Assembly (NCBI RefSeq): GCF_905163445.1
Contig: NC_053181.1
Span: 7,316,001 to 7,380,000 of the forward strand
DNA: 64,000 nucleotides
DNA from: Pararge aegeria
Lineage: Eukaryota > Arthropoda > Insecta > Lepidoptera > Nymphalidae
Reading direction: 5' to 3'
Made by a program: the position numbers and the translations under genes. Positions within the stretch are counted from its first letter, which is position 1, and the number at the start of each line of letters is the position of its first letter. The notes under the pieces were generated by a model that worked only from the letters and a program-made list of their open reading frames with translations, was not told where the DNA came from and did no database searches. Positions 36,901-47,995 of this stretch are shown here, one piece after another.

Positions 36901-39900
36901 TTTTTTATGGAGTTTAGCCGTCAACGAGCTTGCATACTATCCAGATCTGCATTGCAACTGCTCTACCTGAGTCCGTCTCCCGCCTCTACTGCCTCCATGG
37001 CCCAAGCCGCAGCCAACACTCCAGCGGGTCAGCAGAGACCTCAACACGTGTTTATGGACATCCTGAGGGAGTCGGTGAAGAGCTTTGTGAATCCTCCCAA
37101 TGTTTCAATGAAGGCAGCGGTCGGAACGAATCCTCCGGTGAGTGGGGTTAATTACAATAAATAATGGAGTGTGGGCAAATGTGTTGTTCTTCAACTTTAA
37201 AAGAAAAAAGCTCAATCGGGTTTCAGCGGTGCGCAACGAAAGCAGATTTCCTAGAACACGCTACACGCACGCGTTTTTGAACACGCTATATATAAATTTT
37301 GCCGAAATAATAGTAACACGTCTCGCCCTATTAAAAGGGTTTTAAAATATAGATTTTGGTTCTTGTCTCTGTCTGTCTGTCTGTCTGTAGAGTTAGCTTG
37401 TATACTGGAGATGGAGGCATATGTTTAAATGTATGTAAAACTAATAATCTCAAAAACCGAGAAAACTGCAGATATCACATGTCTGTTTCTCTGTCTGTTA
37501 CATTTCTTGACAATTTGAATCAAAATCGGTTGATTCCTTCGTGATACATGAATGCTTTTCAGTGCCTGGGTGTTTGTCTGTAAATTATAAGTATTTATGT
37601 ATATTATTCATAAAAGTATTCATCAGTCATCTTAGTACCCATAACCCAAGCTACGCTAGATGGCGATTTGTGTATTGTCGTAGTATATTTATATTTGTTT
37701 ATTTATTAATGTTTCCATTGTTTCAGACGCGAGAATTTGTGGAGAATTTCCTAACACGGTGCATTCGTCCGTTTGCAGTATTAGTGCAAGTGTGCGGACA
37801 CAATCGCGCGAGACAGCGGGATAAGCTCGCGTTATTGTTGGACGACTTTGCTGCACTTCAAGATGAAGTGAGTGTTTTGCTTTCTTTAAGAGAACGACTC
37901 GGCCACTTGGTGTCGGTGGCTTCATTTTGAAAGAATGGTGTGTGAGCATGGGTCTGTGGTCTTTTAAGTCGAGGTCCCGGGTTTCAATTCCCAGCGGGGC
38001 CTGGTGAGAAATAGTGGGAGGCCAGTAACCACCCTCACGACAAAGACGTGTTGCCAAGCGATTGAGCGTTCCGGTGCGATGACGCGCATAAATTGATTTG
38101 GAGTGACATAGCACTGGGTGAGGTTCCAGTCAAAAAAAAATGTCGGCGTGTGACGCTGGCGGGTTATTATTCCCAGCGACATGTCGGGGCTTGTACGCTA
38201 CTTGCTGCTAACAGGATTACCCTTCAGTTGCAAAGCGTCTAAGGATTTTGGATGACATCATGTTTATTAAGATATTGGGTGTTTTAATGCAGAATGTTTT
38301 ATAGAGGGCTGGCGTACCCAGACCGCTTCGCCGGGCTAGATTTTGCTTTATTTTATTTAAACAATAAACTTACATCATTAAATTTTTAATTTAAGTCTCA
38401 TAATATATTAAATCATTTATTTCTCTCCGTATTATACATATACATATATTCTCTCGAGCGGGTGAAAATCGTTATCTACACCCATGTACACCCAACAATA
38501 GAATATCATCATAGTAAATATAAGCTGTATTTGACAGTTCAAAAATAGGAGTGCTCCGATCGTCACCAAACTTTACAGGATTACTCGCCGGGTCAATCCG
38601 GAGATTCCCTGAAAGTTTCATTGAAATCGGTCCAGCCGTTTCGGAGCATACACGGAACATACCCACACACTTTCTCTTTTATATATATAGATTTAAAGCA
38701 TGGGTGTAGATAAAATGTATTAAAATAACCCTTGAAATTGTCAACAGGCGGAAAGTGTAGATGCACTAGTCAGCGGGGCAGCCGGCACGGTCCTCAGGCC
38801 TTACTTCACGACCTGGATACTATACCACGTGCTACGTGTCATGATTGCGTACCTGCTATCCGGCTTGGAGCTGGAGTTGTACAGCGTACACGAATACCAT
38901 TATATCTTTTGGTTAGTGGTTACTGTATCTTATATCTTTAAACGAGCAATTCTTGTAGATATACAATAATTGGAATCTCGGATTCGGCTCCACAATTTCA
39001 TGAAATTTAGTATACAGGGGGGTTTTGGAGCGATAAATCGATCTAGCTAGGATTCATTTATATTGGAATCTCGGGCAAAAACTGCAAAAAATATCCTTTT
39101 TGAGAGATTCTAATGCGTGCGATGCGTGAACGGTAAACGTTAGGCCAAACGACGGAAGTATGTAGTAAGTATATCGAAATTCTTTAAAGTTCTATAAAAC
39201 AGTCCGCGACAACATAAGATTTTTTTTTTAAATCTGCTCATTCGCGGACGAAGTCGCGCGGGTCCGCTAGTTTGTTTTATACATGAGTGAGAGGTAATAG
39301 TAGTAAACACTTCGGCTGTCCTTTCGGAGGGACAGAGTTCGATCCCCCCTCACACACCTGAAACTTTTCGGAGTTATGTGCGTTTCAAACGGGCAATTGA
39401 ATGACCTTTATCTACTCCCATGCCTTTAAATTAATAAATACAATTTAACTTCCGCTCCGCCATTATAGTTATTTATGCAACTTTTGTATAATAAGGGGTA
39501 TTAAACACTCATGTGATACTATTATCGCCCACGCTCATGTTTATATACACTTACTCGTATTATACAACAGTTGGATAAGTAACTAAAATGGCGGATTTTT
39601 TCATTTATTCACAATCGAAATTTCTCCATACTTGTCAACCAATCCGCACTTGGCGAGCTTTGTGGACTACAGCCTAAAATTTTTTTTTATTTTCTTTTCA
39701 TTCCATTCTCATGTTTGCCGCTTAGTTGGTTGGTTTGATAATGATGAGTTTTTATAGGTATCTATACGAGTTTCTATACGGTTGGTTGGTGTCCGCACTC
39801 GGTCGTGCGGATGGGCTGGCGGGCGAAGTCCGGAAATCCGACGCGAAGAAAAGCGGCGCGCGGAAACTGAAGAAACGTACGCGCCCCTACGCGAGGGAGG

Positions 39901-42198
39901 GGCTCATGTGCCAAGTGATGCAGAATATGTGCGGGGGGTATTATAAGGTAAGGTTATTCATCACCCATGACACAAGATACGTTTACTTTGGGACTAGATG
40001 GCGATGTGATGTAATGTCGTAGTATATTTACTATAAAACGTTTTATTTCTAACCTTTCTACGACCTCGGTGAGTGCTGTTCAAGTGGGAGGTCCCAGGTT
40101 CGATACCCGGTGGGTACAATTTGGGAATTTATAAATACTGAATTTTCCCTCGTCAGTAGGCAAATAGTGCATTAAAATCAAACTTATACGTATTTGTTGT
40201 AAGCTCAAATTTGCCTGCAATTCTTCAGCTTAGGCTGGATAATTCTCTTTTGGAGAATATGAGAAAAAAATTAGAAGGATGAGATTTGCATACTCACAAT
40301 AAGGCCCATTTACTTAGACGGTACCCCTTGAGCAGATTTTGTACTTCGGCTACTCAGTGGCGTGCATATAGCTTTTGACCAGGGTATGCATTAAGCAGGA
40401 CGATGGCATAAAATGGAAAAATCCTTATACTATACAAGTAATATAAAAAATAAGGCAATGCCTTTGCGTATGTATGAAGTGCACGCCACTGCGGCTACTG
40501 GTCAAGAGGGAGGCTTTGGCTTAGCGTTACCACCCTACTGATAAATACGTGCCGCCATGGGAGTTAGCGTTCCAGTATAATGTCGCTGGGTTTAATATAA
40601 CAGTCATATTATATTAAACCCCGCAAATTACATTTTTTCACAACTTCCTCTATATTGGTATCAAATGAAAGAGCTTGACTAATAGAACAATGTACATTGA
40701 GGGTCGGGGGTTTCTTTTAATTTGAATTTTTTATATGTTTATTATAGGCTCTTGTCGCATTCAAATTGCAAGGAAAGATCCGACAGCCGCAGTCGGAGTT
40801 CGACAACGAGGCAGTGAGGTACAAGCATAGGTTCGCGCCTTTGTCTGTACTGACGCCGCCGCAAGTACATTATCACGAGTTCCTGGAATTGACGCAACCT
40901 TTACAGTGAGTACTTCATACCTTTATAATTTAATACGATGGTATAATTTTTTTTTTTATTTCTCCACAAGTAGCTTTAGTTTTAAGTTTACGATTGTGGT
41001 TATCGCCATCATCTCACTACCGTCTAATTCTTATGTACGCATAAAAAGTGCCACCTATGGGCCTACTTGAATAAAGATATTTTTGACTTTGACTTTGACT
41101 TTGACTAGCCTTTGACTGTAAGCCCACCTGGTGGTCATGATGCAGTAATGGTAGCGAGCTTCCCTATACAAGAGTCTAGCAGTTAAGCCAAGTCTATACC
41201 CCCAAATGGTTTCTACACTACATCGTACCGGAACGCTGAATCATTGACCGAAGCAGAAATTATTAATTCCCTAATTGCGCGTGCCGGAGATCGAACCCGG
41301 GAACGCTAAGACCAGAGCGCTCACCAGCGCGCGACGGAGATTGAATCTCTCTTATAACTCATGATTTAATGATTTGTAAAAATAGGTGTCCCTCAGGGTT
41401 CTATGTTAGGACCTTTTCTGTTCCTCATTTACATGAATGATAGTTTTATTTATATTTAAATTTGAAATAATGTTCATTTTGTTTTGTTTCAGATACGAAA
41501 ATCCTGTAATTTTATATCTAGGCGGTTGTAAGCATTTCCAACAAGCTAGATCTTTGTTAGAAACTATTTCAGTACCAGACAATGAGGTAAGATTTGGTGA
41601 TTAGAGCAACTTATTTAATATTTAATCGAGCAACTAAACTCGGTGCCTAGTGTGAGTTTTTCTACTAACGTCTTACCTATTCGATCGCGTTAAAGATAAG
41701 TACGATTTGTGAATCCAACTAGCACGATCTGAAATGTTTGAATTAGTTTGGTGGGAAAATAAATGTGCTTCTTTTGATCTTTACAGGGTGTTTCCTTATG
41801 AAATATAAGTATTTCGTAATTCTGTTACACGTTGTGTATTACAAGTGTTTATAATTCATAAAAAATATTTCAGTCATCTTATTACCCATAACACAAGCTA
41901 CACTTACTTTGGGGCTAGATGACAATATGTGTATTGTCGTAGAAAAAAAAGCGAGAGTTTTCCCAAAATCACCACGTTGAAGATGACACTACTGCCCGTT
42001 ATGCGTTTAATTTTTTTTAGGAAAAATATGTTAATTTAGTTTTCTTCTAATTTACAGGTAACAGATCTCCTGAAAGTAGCCAAAACAAATTTTGTAGTGT
42101 TAAAACTATTAGCGGGCGGGCATAAGAAGGACTCAACCGTGCCGCCCGAATTCGATTTCTCAGTACATAGACACTTTCCTATAATTAAATTAGTGTAA
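30928..42198 (+). CDS. Naa35: N-alpha-acetyltransferase 35, NatC auxiliary subunit
   Basis: Fourteen exons join in phase to 725 residues: 30928-30962, 32335-32417, 32912-33063, 33168-33391, 33620-33800, 34442-34631, 36085-36266, 36898-37140, 37727-37867, 38748-38911, 39758-39947, 40748-40905, 41493-41586 and 42058-42198. The product is the Mak10/NAA35 family member that scaffolds the NatC complex. NatC acetylates the starting methionine of proteins with a hydrophobic second residue, on cytosolic ribosomes, with catalytic NAA30. Recognised blocks: AMSAIEMMDPKMDAGM, GFEPMINQRLLPPTFPRY, CGHNRARQRDKL, LSGLELELYSVHEYHYIFW, KHFQQARSLLE, and the C-terminal AKTNFVVLKLLAGGHKK with PPEFDFSVH. Human NAA35 is also 725 residues and shares these blocks. 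The frame is intact and every joint is GT-AG. A Ser/Ala/Gln stretch in exon 8 (PSPASTASMAQAAANTP) looks like an insect-specific loop. Introns are heavily loaded with mobile elements. Confidence 0.97.
31190..32334. other. NAA35 intron 1, unrecognised sequence
   Basis: The stretch from about 31490 to 32180 is less AT-rich than its flanks and reads like decayed coding sequence on the minus strand, but every frame is broken. It is most likely an old transposon relic. No family could be named. Confidence 0.35.
35365..35698. repeat. Dispersed repeat in NAA35 intron 6
   Basis: It starts ACTAGCTTCTGCTCGCGACTTC, carries CTGCGTGGACTTCAGAATAG, and ends with AATCCGTTCAGCCGCACTTT and TATAATATTAGTAGGATG. 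This is a very common lepidopteran interspersed repeat layout. Whether it is a LINE end or a Helitron-like element is unclear to me. Confidence 0.55.
35738..35937. mobile_element. MITE-like element with long terminal inverted repeats
   Basis: The left end (from GTTAGGAAGTAGGG, 35738 onward) and the complement of the right end (from GTTAGGAAATAGGG, inward from 35937) match over about 46 nt, through AATTACAGCACTTTATC to TAAACCCGAT, with one substitution and a short indel. The central ~100 nt are unique. There is no coding capacity and no obvious target-site duplication. It is probably a non-autonomous DNA transposon. Confidence 0.7.
37366..37390. repeat. TCTG microsatellite in NAA35 intron 8
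   Basis: About six CTGT units, next to repeat-derived sequence. Confidence 0.6.
37545..37708 (+). repeat. SINE-A, head missing, in NAA35 intron 8
   Basis: It begins at the TTTTCAGTGCCTGGGTGTTT block and ends with GTATTGTCGTAGTATATTTA. The tRNA-like head is absent and the copy has a small internal deletion. It stops about 20 nt before the exon 9 acceptor. Confidence 0.7.
37945..38245 (+). repeat. SINE-C copy in NAA35 intron 9
   Basis: It begins with a tRNA-like segment (GTCGAGGTCCCGGGTTTCAA), then GGCCAGTAACCACCCTCACG, AAAGACGTGTTGCCAAGCGA and AGGATTACCC. The second half is diverged. A further repeat at 38420-38690, with ATCGGTCCAGCCGTTTCGGA and a TATATATAG end, lies downstream in the same intron. 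Confidence 0.55.
38927..39272 (+). repeat. Non-autonomous element ending GTCCGCTAGT, copy 2
   Basis: Matches 16195-16572 end to end. It starts only about 15 nt inside intron 10, right after the NAA35 exon 10 donor at 38912. The end is AAGTCGCGCGGGTCCGCTAGT. Confidence 0.65.
39297..40035 (+). repeat. SINE-B head fragment (39297-39410) and SINE-A tail (39955-40032)
   Basis: The first piece has CACTTCGGCTGTCC, GAGTTCGATCC and TTTTCGGAGTTATGTGCG, the head of SINE-B; a central SINE-B scrap (AATCCGCACTTGGCGAG) follows at 39640-39680. The second piece is the ACACAAGATACGTTTACTTT...GTCGTAGTATATTTA end of SINE-A, starting within 10 nt of the exon 11 donor. Confidence 0.6.
40065..40621 (+). repeat. 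SINE-C, interrupted, with snap-back hairpin
   Basis: The head (GGGAGGTCCCAGGTTCGATA) lies at 40065-40140 and the body (GCTTAGCGTTACCACCCTAC) at 40490-40620, separated by about 350 nt of unrelated sequence. The copy ends in a hairpin at 40588-40621 with 13-nt arms (GGGTTTAATATAA). Confidence 0.5.
40968..41340. repeat. Jockey-like LINE 3' end, then a minus-strand tRNA-derived SINE
   Basis: 40968-41107 (+) matches the 3' UTR of the LINE at 17770-18262, including the TTTGAC tail. 41120-41340 read on the minus strand has a tRNA-like head (GGTGAGCGCTCTGGTCTTAG, B-box GGGTTCGATCTCC), a fourth SINE family in the window. Confidence 0.6.
41855..41945 (+). repeat. SINE-A 3' fragment in NAA35 intron 13
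   Basis: CAGTCATCTTATTACCCATA through GTGTATTGTCGTAG, diverged. Confidence 0.6.
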
Positions 42199-44824
42199 AT
42201 AATGTAATATTATTTAAGATTTTATAAGACTATCGGTCTTTGGATTTATTGCTGTATAAAGTTGTCGGAAGAAGTTTGTAATATAAAATCTGACTGCTAA
42301 AACTCGAAACTAAAGGTCAGAACGTTTCTATTTTAGGAATAATTCAATTTTTTTATATAATTAAATTTTTTAATTAATTATAATTTCAATTTCGTCAGAG
42401 CGACATAAAAGAACAAAGAAATATACATAATATTTCGCAGACGTTAGCTCATATAATATACCATACCATTAGCACTCATTTCTTTATATAGACTATGGGA
42501 CCGAGCAAACCAAAAATAAATCTGTTATATTTTGTTATAATTTTGCAATCGGTAGGGATTTCGAAGTTTTGTGAGAGTCATAATGTGAATTAAAAAAAAA
42601 AAACTATGTATTGTGAAAAGCAACAATTTTATGTAATATACAAAGTGCAATAATAATTGAAATGGTTTCAATTGCTATGTCGTATTGCTATAAAGCTGTG
42701 ATAGCCTAGTGGTTAAGGCTTCGGCTTTCTTTTCTTGGCGACCGAGTTCGTTCTCTGGACGCACCACTGACTTTTGGAGTTATGTGCGTTTTAAATTTAA
42801 GCAATTTAAATATCGCTTGCTTTAACAGTGAAGGAAATACATCGTGAAATCTGCATGCCTGAGAGTTCTCCATAATGTTCTCTACAGCGTGTAAAGTCTA
42901 CCAATCTGTACCAGGCTAGCATGGTAGACTACGGCATAAACCCTTCTCATTCTTTTGACGGCCGAGCAGTGCTTTCTGAGTCCAAGGCCGTGGGTTCGAT
43001 TCCCGCAACTTTAAAATGTCGTGTGATGAACATTGATGTTTTTCAGTATCTGGGTGTTTATATGTATATTATAATTATGTATGTATATTATAAATTAAAA
43101 TATTCATCAGCCATCTTAGTACCCTTAGCACAAGCTACGCTAACTTTGGGGCTGGATGGCGACGTGTGTATTGTCGTAGTATATTTATTTATATTCTGAG
43201 AGGATACCCGTGACCTGTAGTTGGCAGGATAGGGTTTCATGATGAGAATAATGATGGCTATAGTAGTACCATAGTGCAATACCGAGATCCGATGCAGCCG
43301 TCTAGATAGAAATGACGTGTGATGAGTACAGGGCGACGAAAGGACTCTAACTTGTCTCTGTAGTTAGTCGTACTTAGTGTTTATCGCCTTACACTGTCAA
43401 GATGCAGTCGACGATGGCATTTACCACGGGATCAAAGGCGTCGAACTGCTGTATATCGCCTTTATACTCGAGTACCTTTATTAAAGGATTTGCATCTTTA
43501 CAACCTTAGAATTCTATTTTAGTATCAAAACGCATAACCATTCCGAGTAAACTGGACCTTGTTTTGTCATGTGGGAATCCTCTTGGATACTTCTCCACAG
43601 GGAGGCGAAAATCGGACAATCTAATGTTAAATTCATCGACAGTTTTACATCCAGAAATGATGAAAATCAGTCGGTTATTCAGAATGTATGACATTAAGGT
43701 CCATTTTACTTTGACATTATATATTATGAAAGTTAAGCTTAGTTTGCTATACACCGCGAACAGCAGGAGAATCTGTATGATGTAATTTCTTCAATCCGTA
43801 TACTCCATACCAAAGAGATCCTCGGCAATGTAGGGTACATTGCACGCACGTTTCGCTCCGAAACCGGAGCATCCTCAGGAGATGTAGACTTAACAATGAA
43901 TAATTGTTAAGTGAAAAATTAGCCGAATGTGACGCCTTTTATACCTTTCGTACCTTCCTTATCTATCTTAGCCCCTCCCACCACATTAGTGCCTCTGAAT
44001 ATATTCAATAGCAATTCGAACCTCCCATTCTTATGTTTAATAATTTATAATTGTTCTCTCAAATCAAGTCTCAACCCTTCATCTATCCAATAATTGACAT
44101 GTAGTGTTTTGATATTTGAAAACTCAAAATCGCGTACACTTAGTAGAAGACCTTAGAGCAGTTATTATTGTGATAATTTATTAAATTTAAAATTAATTAA
44201 TCAAAATATTTTCAAAATGCACTGCGCTGTGAAAAAGCCTGCCAACCGTATTCGCTAACCTTTATAATTATTGACTTTTAAAAATAAAACGAATTGCGGT
44301 ATATAAATAAATTTAATATCTTTAAAATCATACTTGGTTAAAATACAATGATAATACTATACATAATACGACTCAGGCATAATAGAAAAGACAATCGTGA
44401 AGATCTGAGACCTTGCGGCAAAACATGCTAATTTTAATCTGTTAACTTAATTATGAGATTGTCGTGCCAATAACTCCCTAATTACATTGTCGTGTCACAG
44501 GTCACATTATGTCCTACAGTTGTAATTGTATCTATTGAATAGAAATGTGCAATTATTTTAAGGGTTCAATATAGTATGTATATGTTAACCCAACAGTGTC
44601 TGAGAAGACAAGCAAGAAATCGAAATAACACTGTATTTGACTACAAACATTACTACGAAACAAAATCCAAATGTACTGCCAGTTATATTTTTGGTAGGTT
44701 TAAATCTTATTGGTTTTCAGCATGTAAGACTTCATATTTCATGTTTGTGAATATTACAGTTCTAATTCTTTAGTATAAAAATGTTACATTTACTTAACTA
44801 TTGTAAGAGGGTAATTTGGGTGTT
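42199..44824. other. Spacer after NAA35: nested SINEs and repeat remnants
   Basis: Contains the NAA35 3' end, the SINE-B with nested SINE-A (42693-43255) and a repeat at 43720-43915 shared with 10745-10937. The short frames at 43506-43785 lie in or beside that repeat. No gene is supported. Confidence 0.6.
42693..43255 (+). repeat. SINE-B split by a nested SINE-A
   Basis: SINE-B 5' part 42693-42956 (GTGATAGCCTAGTGGTTAAG head, ...CATAAACCCTTCTCATTCT) resumes at 43194 with ATTCTGAGAGGATACCCGTG and ends near 43255. SINE-A sits between (42957-43193) with its GACGGCCGAG head and TATTGTCGTAGTATATTTA end. ATTCT on both sides is the likely target-site duplication. Confidence 0.75.
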
Positions 44825-45773
44825 TTATTGTTTTTTTTCCTCTTCATCATCATCACCTTCATCATCGTCGTCAGAACCGGCGTCGGATACGTCTGTGTAG
44901 CAATCTTGTTCTATTACTTTAACTTTCAGGAAACTGGACGATTGGGGGCCTGAAATAAAAGATCCATAACCTGTATAACTTCTAAGTGACTTTAGAGAAA
45001 TGATGATTTTCAATTTGTCGCTCATCATCGGAAGAACTTACTATCTGGGAAAAGAAGATTATTAAAATATTGTAGCTTTTGGAAGATTCATTTAATATTT
45101 TGTAAGGTTTTTTTGTGTTCTTCCTGACTTTTAATTTCAATATTTTAACTTAATTTTGTAAAATTATAACAGCCATAGTCCGATTTATAATTGCATGGAA
45201 TAAAATGACATCGACTGTCGCCAGGAAATCGAACTTGATGTCCAGGGACTTGAAACACTTGTTTATTGTTATTTTTATTTAACATTAAGATCTGCCAGTT
45301 TAATCCATGCAATTATGAATCGTACTATAGGTACCTACGCGTTAAACACGTTTTTTATCAGTTTCACCTTCCGTATAAACGACGCTGGTGCCGAAGTCTT
45401 GCACTGGCGTCGGAGTGACGGGTCGGTTTGGGACCACTGCTGTTGCGTTGTCCTCTCCATCGCCAGCTTCGTCATCACTTTCTATCAATATTTCGATTTC
45501 TTCACAGTCCTCCACCTGCATAATAACATCATAAACAAGAAAACCAGATATTTTCCAATTGACATTAGTGAGGCTTTTGATTCTTTTGATTTGTAAGTCA
45601 CCGGATAAACAGTATCGTACCTACAAAAGGCTACATCGTCACTTACCGCCAGGTATGAATGCAGAGAAACACGTCTCTGTATATTTAAATATGATATATT
45701 TAATGTAGTACTATACGTTACTTAAAACATGCATAATAATGGGACAACTGCTTAGGAAATAATTGAAAATCTG

Positions 45774-45813
<40 letters not shown>

Positions 45814-46173
45814 CATGTAACACACGGAGTGCCGCAAGGAAGAGTATTGGGACCATAATTTAATCTCATTTACATCAAACTTCATGACAAGAGTTACCAA
45901 TATATAGTAGGTAGTCTATTATTTTTAAGGTCTAGCAAATTTAAAAAATACCTGTATATCAAACGACTGTTGTCTATTCTTGAACTCTTGTAGAAGCCTC
46001 GCTGAGCTTGGCACTGTACTGGGCGTTAGTTTAAAGTAACTGGGCGAAGGCGTGCCTTGACTGGTACAGCCTTCGTTAATATTGTAGCCAGTATCGAAGT
46101 TCAATGCTAGATTGGGATTGGCGAAACAGCGCCGCCTTCGCAGCTGACATCCTGGCCGGGGATCTTCTTCCAT
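44825..46173 (-). CDS. Unrecognised small acidic protein (three exons)
   Basis: On the minus strand, exons 46173-45952, 45515-45368 and 44949-44825 join with phases 0 and 1 to 164 residues. I do not recognise the family. The N-terminus is basic (CQLRRRRCF), followed by a stretch with several Ser/Thr-Pro sites (TPSPSYFKLTPSTVP) and LLQEFKNRQQSF. The middle is acidic (EDCEEIEILIESDDEAGDGED) with another Thr-Pro cluster (RPVTPTPVQ). The C-terminus is almost entirely Asp and Glu before a final KKQ. There is no signal peptide or membrane segment, so it is probably cytosolic or nuclear. All joints are GT-AG and the gene lies alone between NAA35 and the repeat-rich spacer. The alternation of proline-directed sites and acid runs suggests a phosphoregulated disordered protein, which is inference. 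The gene could have a further upstream exon. Confidence 0.75.
45776..45809. repeat. TA microsatellite
   Basis: About 17 TA units in intron 1 of the small acidic protein gene. Confidence 0.85.
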
Positions 46174-46965
46174 TATGGTCGATCTGACGATACAACATTT
46201 TTGGGTGACGTAAATATATTTATTTCATATTAAATAGGTACTAGCTGATGCCAGCGATTTTGTCCACGCATAAGACTACGTATTGTTAAATAAATTAAAA
46301 TCGCCTTAAAATGTACACCTACTATTCTACACAATATAACCTGACACCGCATCGCATCAACCGCCTTAGCTATTTATCCTTTGCTTATCCTCATTGCTTA
46401 ACGAATTTTCATATTTTCCTATTTGTTTTGCTCCTAAGGGTTCTTAATCAATACATTTGCAAAGAATTTCGTTACCACATGCAAAAAATAGAAGACAACC
46501 ATTTCAGGCGTTCATACAAGAAAACAAACGAACTCTTCAGATTTTATTACAATAGTCTAAAAATAGTTCTTTCCTTTATGAAAAATATGAAAAGGATAGA
46601 ACGACTTTTGAACCCCTAAAATTAACGTAGTAATAGATTTGTTTACAAAAAAAATTTGTACCATTATCTGTGTACAACTTATTACGACCGCAGCGGTAAA
46701 CCAGTTGGTACCGCTTTTCCAGACTTATACCTACTTTTATGAATCAAATCGGACATTAGTACCGGAAGTTTTAACGGAAACGCTTAAAGCGGATTCTTAA
46801 CGATTTAGGTGATGCGTAGAGAAAAATATTGTGTGTGATTGTGAATATTCGTTATCGTGATGTTAGCCGCCATCTTAACTTACGACACCGATTGAGTATT
46901 TTAATTTATTTTATTTTTATTTGGTTACTTTGGATCCATCTACACTATTATATAACAGGATAATT

Positions 46966-47222
46966 GACGGTCGACTGGCGCAGTGGGCAGCGACTCTGTT
47001 TTCTGAGTCCAAGGCCGTGGGTTCGATTCCCACAACTGGAAAATGTTCGAGTGATGAACATAAGTGTTTTTCAGTGTCTGGGTCTTTATCTGTATATTAT
47101 AAGTATTTACGTATATTATTCATAAAAATATTTATCAGTCATCTTAGTACCCATAACACAAGGCTACGCTTACTTTGGGGCTAGATGGCGACGTGTGTAT
47201 TGTCGTAGTTTATTTATTTATT
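46966..47222 (+). repeat. SINE-A full copy
   Basis: GACGGTCGACTGGCGCAGTG head, GGTTCGATTCC B-box, TGTGTATTGTCGTAG end. Least diverged copy in the window, so suitable as a reference. Confidence 0.75.
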
Positions 47223-47684
47223 CATAATAATTAAAAACTAAACTAAAACAAAAAAAAACTTACATTAGATATTAATATTAAACATACAAAATGGTACAAA
47301 TTAGAATTTCTGCCTTCAGGCAGGCCTACATGGAGTTTAATATAAAGCTTGTAAATTGGAGAGTCGTATCTATTTATTAATAAAACTCGAAATACGTTGT
47401 GAAATACCTTGTGGCAAGAACAATAATTAGACAAGTTAGGTTATATGAATTGTTTAGTGGAAAACGACTGGTGAAAGGTAGATGTTAGCCTAGGCATCTT
47501 CTTTCACTAACTTCTTAGAGTTACTTAGGCATTGCCTGGTACGTAGTAAGTGAAATCCGCATAAGTATTTTTGGAAAGATTTTAAACATGACAGAATAAA
47601 CGAATAAGTCTCAGAGGTTTCTAAAGCACCTCGTAATCCTCATACCTATCCATATGGATAGACGTCGCACCAGCCTTTTATAGA

Positions 47685-47995
47685 TACTAATATTTTAAAT
47701 GAGAAAGTGTCTGTTAGTTTGTTTGGTACTTATGTTCGGTATTTAGGAAAAAAAAAAAAAAAAAAAAAAAAAAAAACGTAAAACGATCTTATTTAATTTT
47801 GGCACAAATGTAGCTTGCATCTTGTAGACGGACATAGGATAATAATTATCCTGGAAAAGTTGTTGACGGTATAAAAAAAAATTTGATATAGTATAAGTAA
47901 CTAAAATTAGATATGGCATGGCTTTACCGCTTAGTTTCTGTAGGTATTAAAAAAAAACCCAAAATAAACGCGGACGAAGTCACGGCAGCTCCGTT
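47685..47995 (+). repeat. Non-autonomous element with a 29-A tract
   Basis: It has AGTGTCTGTTAGTTTGTTTG, CTTGTAGACGGACATAGGAT, and ends AACGCGGACGAAGTCACGGC. The form is that of the widespread lepidopteran repeats ending GACGAAGTCGCGGGCAGCTAG. A run of 29 A at 47748-47776 interrupts it. Confidence 0.55.

Noticed and set aside
37689..38114. Minus-strand frame of 141 residues
   Set aside because: It runs antisense through NAA35 exon 9 and into a SINE-C copy, so it is not a gene.
46311..46619. Plus-strand frame of 102 residues rich in Tyr, Phe, Arg and Leu
   Set aside because: It has AT-driven composition, follows directly on a CTAG-type repeat start, and shows no start context, domain or splice partner.
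46981..47035. tRNA-like sequence with a good B box
   Set aside because: The A and B boxes belong to the head of SINE-A; the acceptor and anticodon stems do not pair as in a real tRNA, and the same head recurs in other copies. All tRNA-like sites in the window fall in SINE heads, so no tRNA gene is called.
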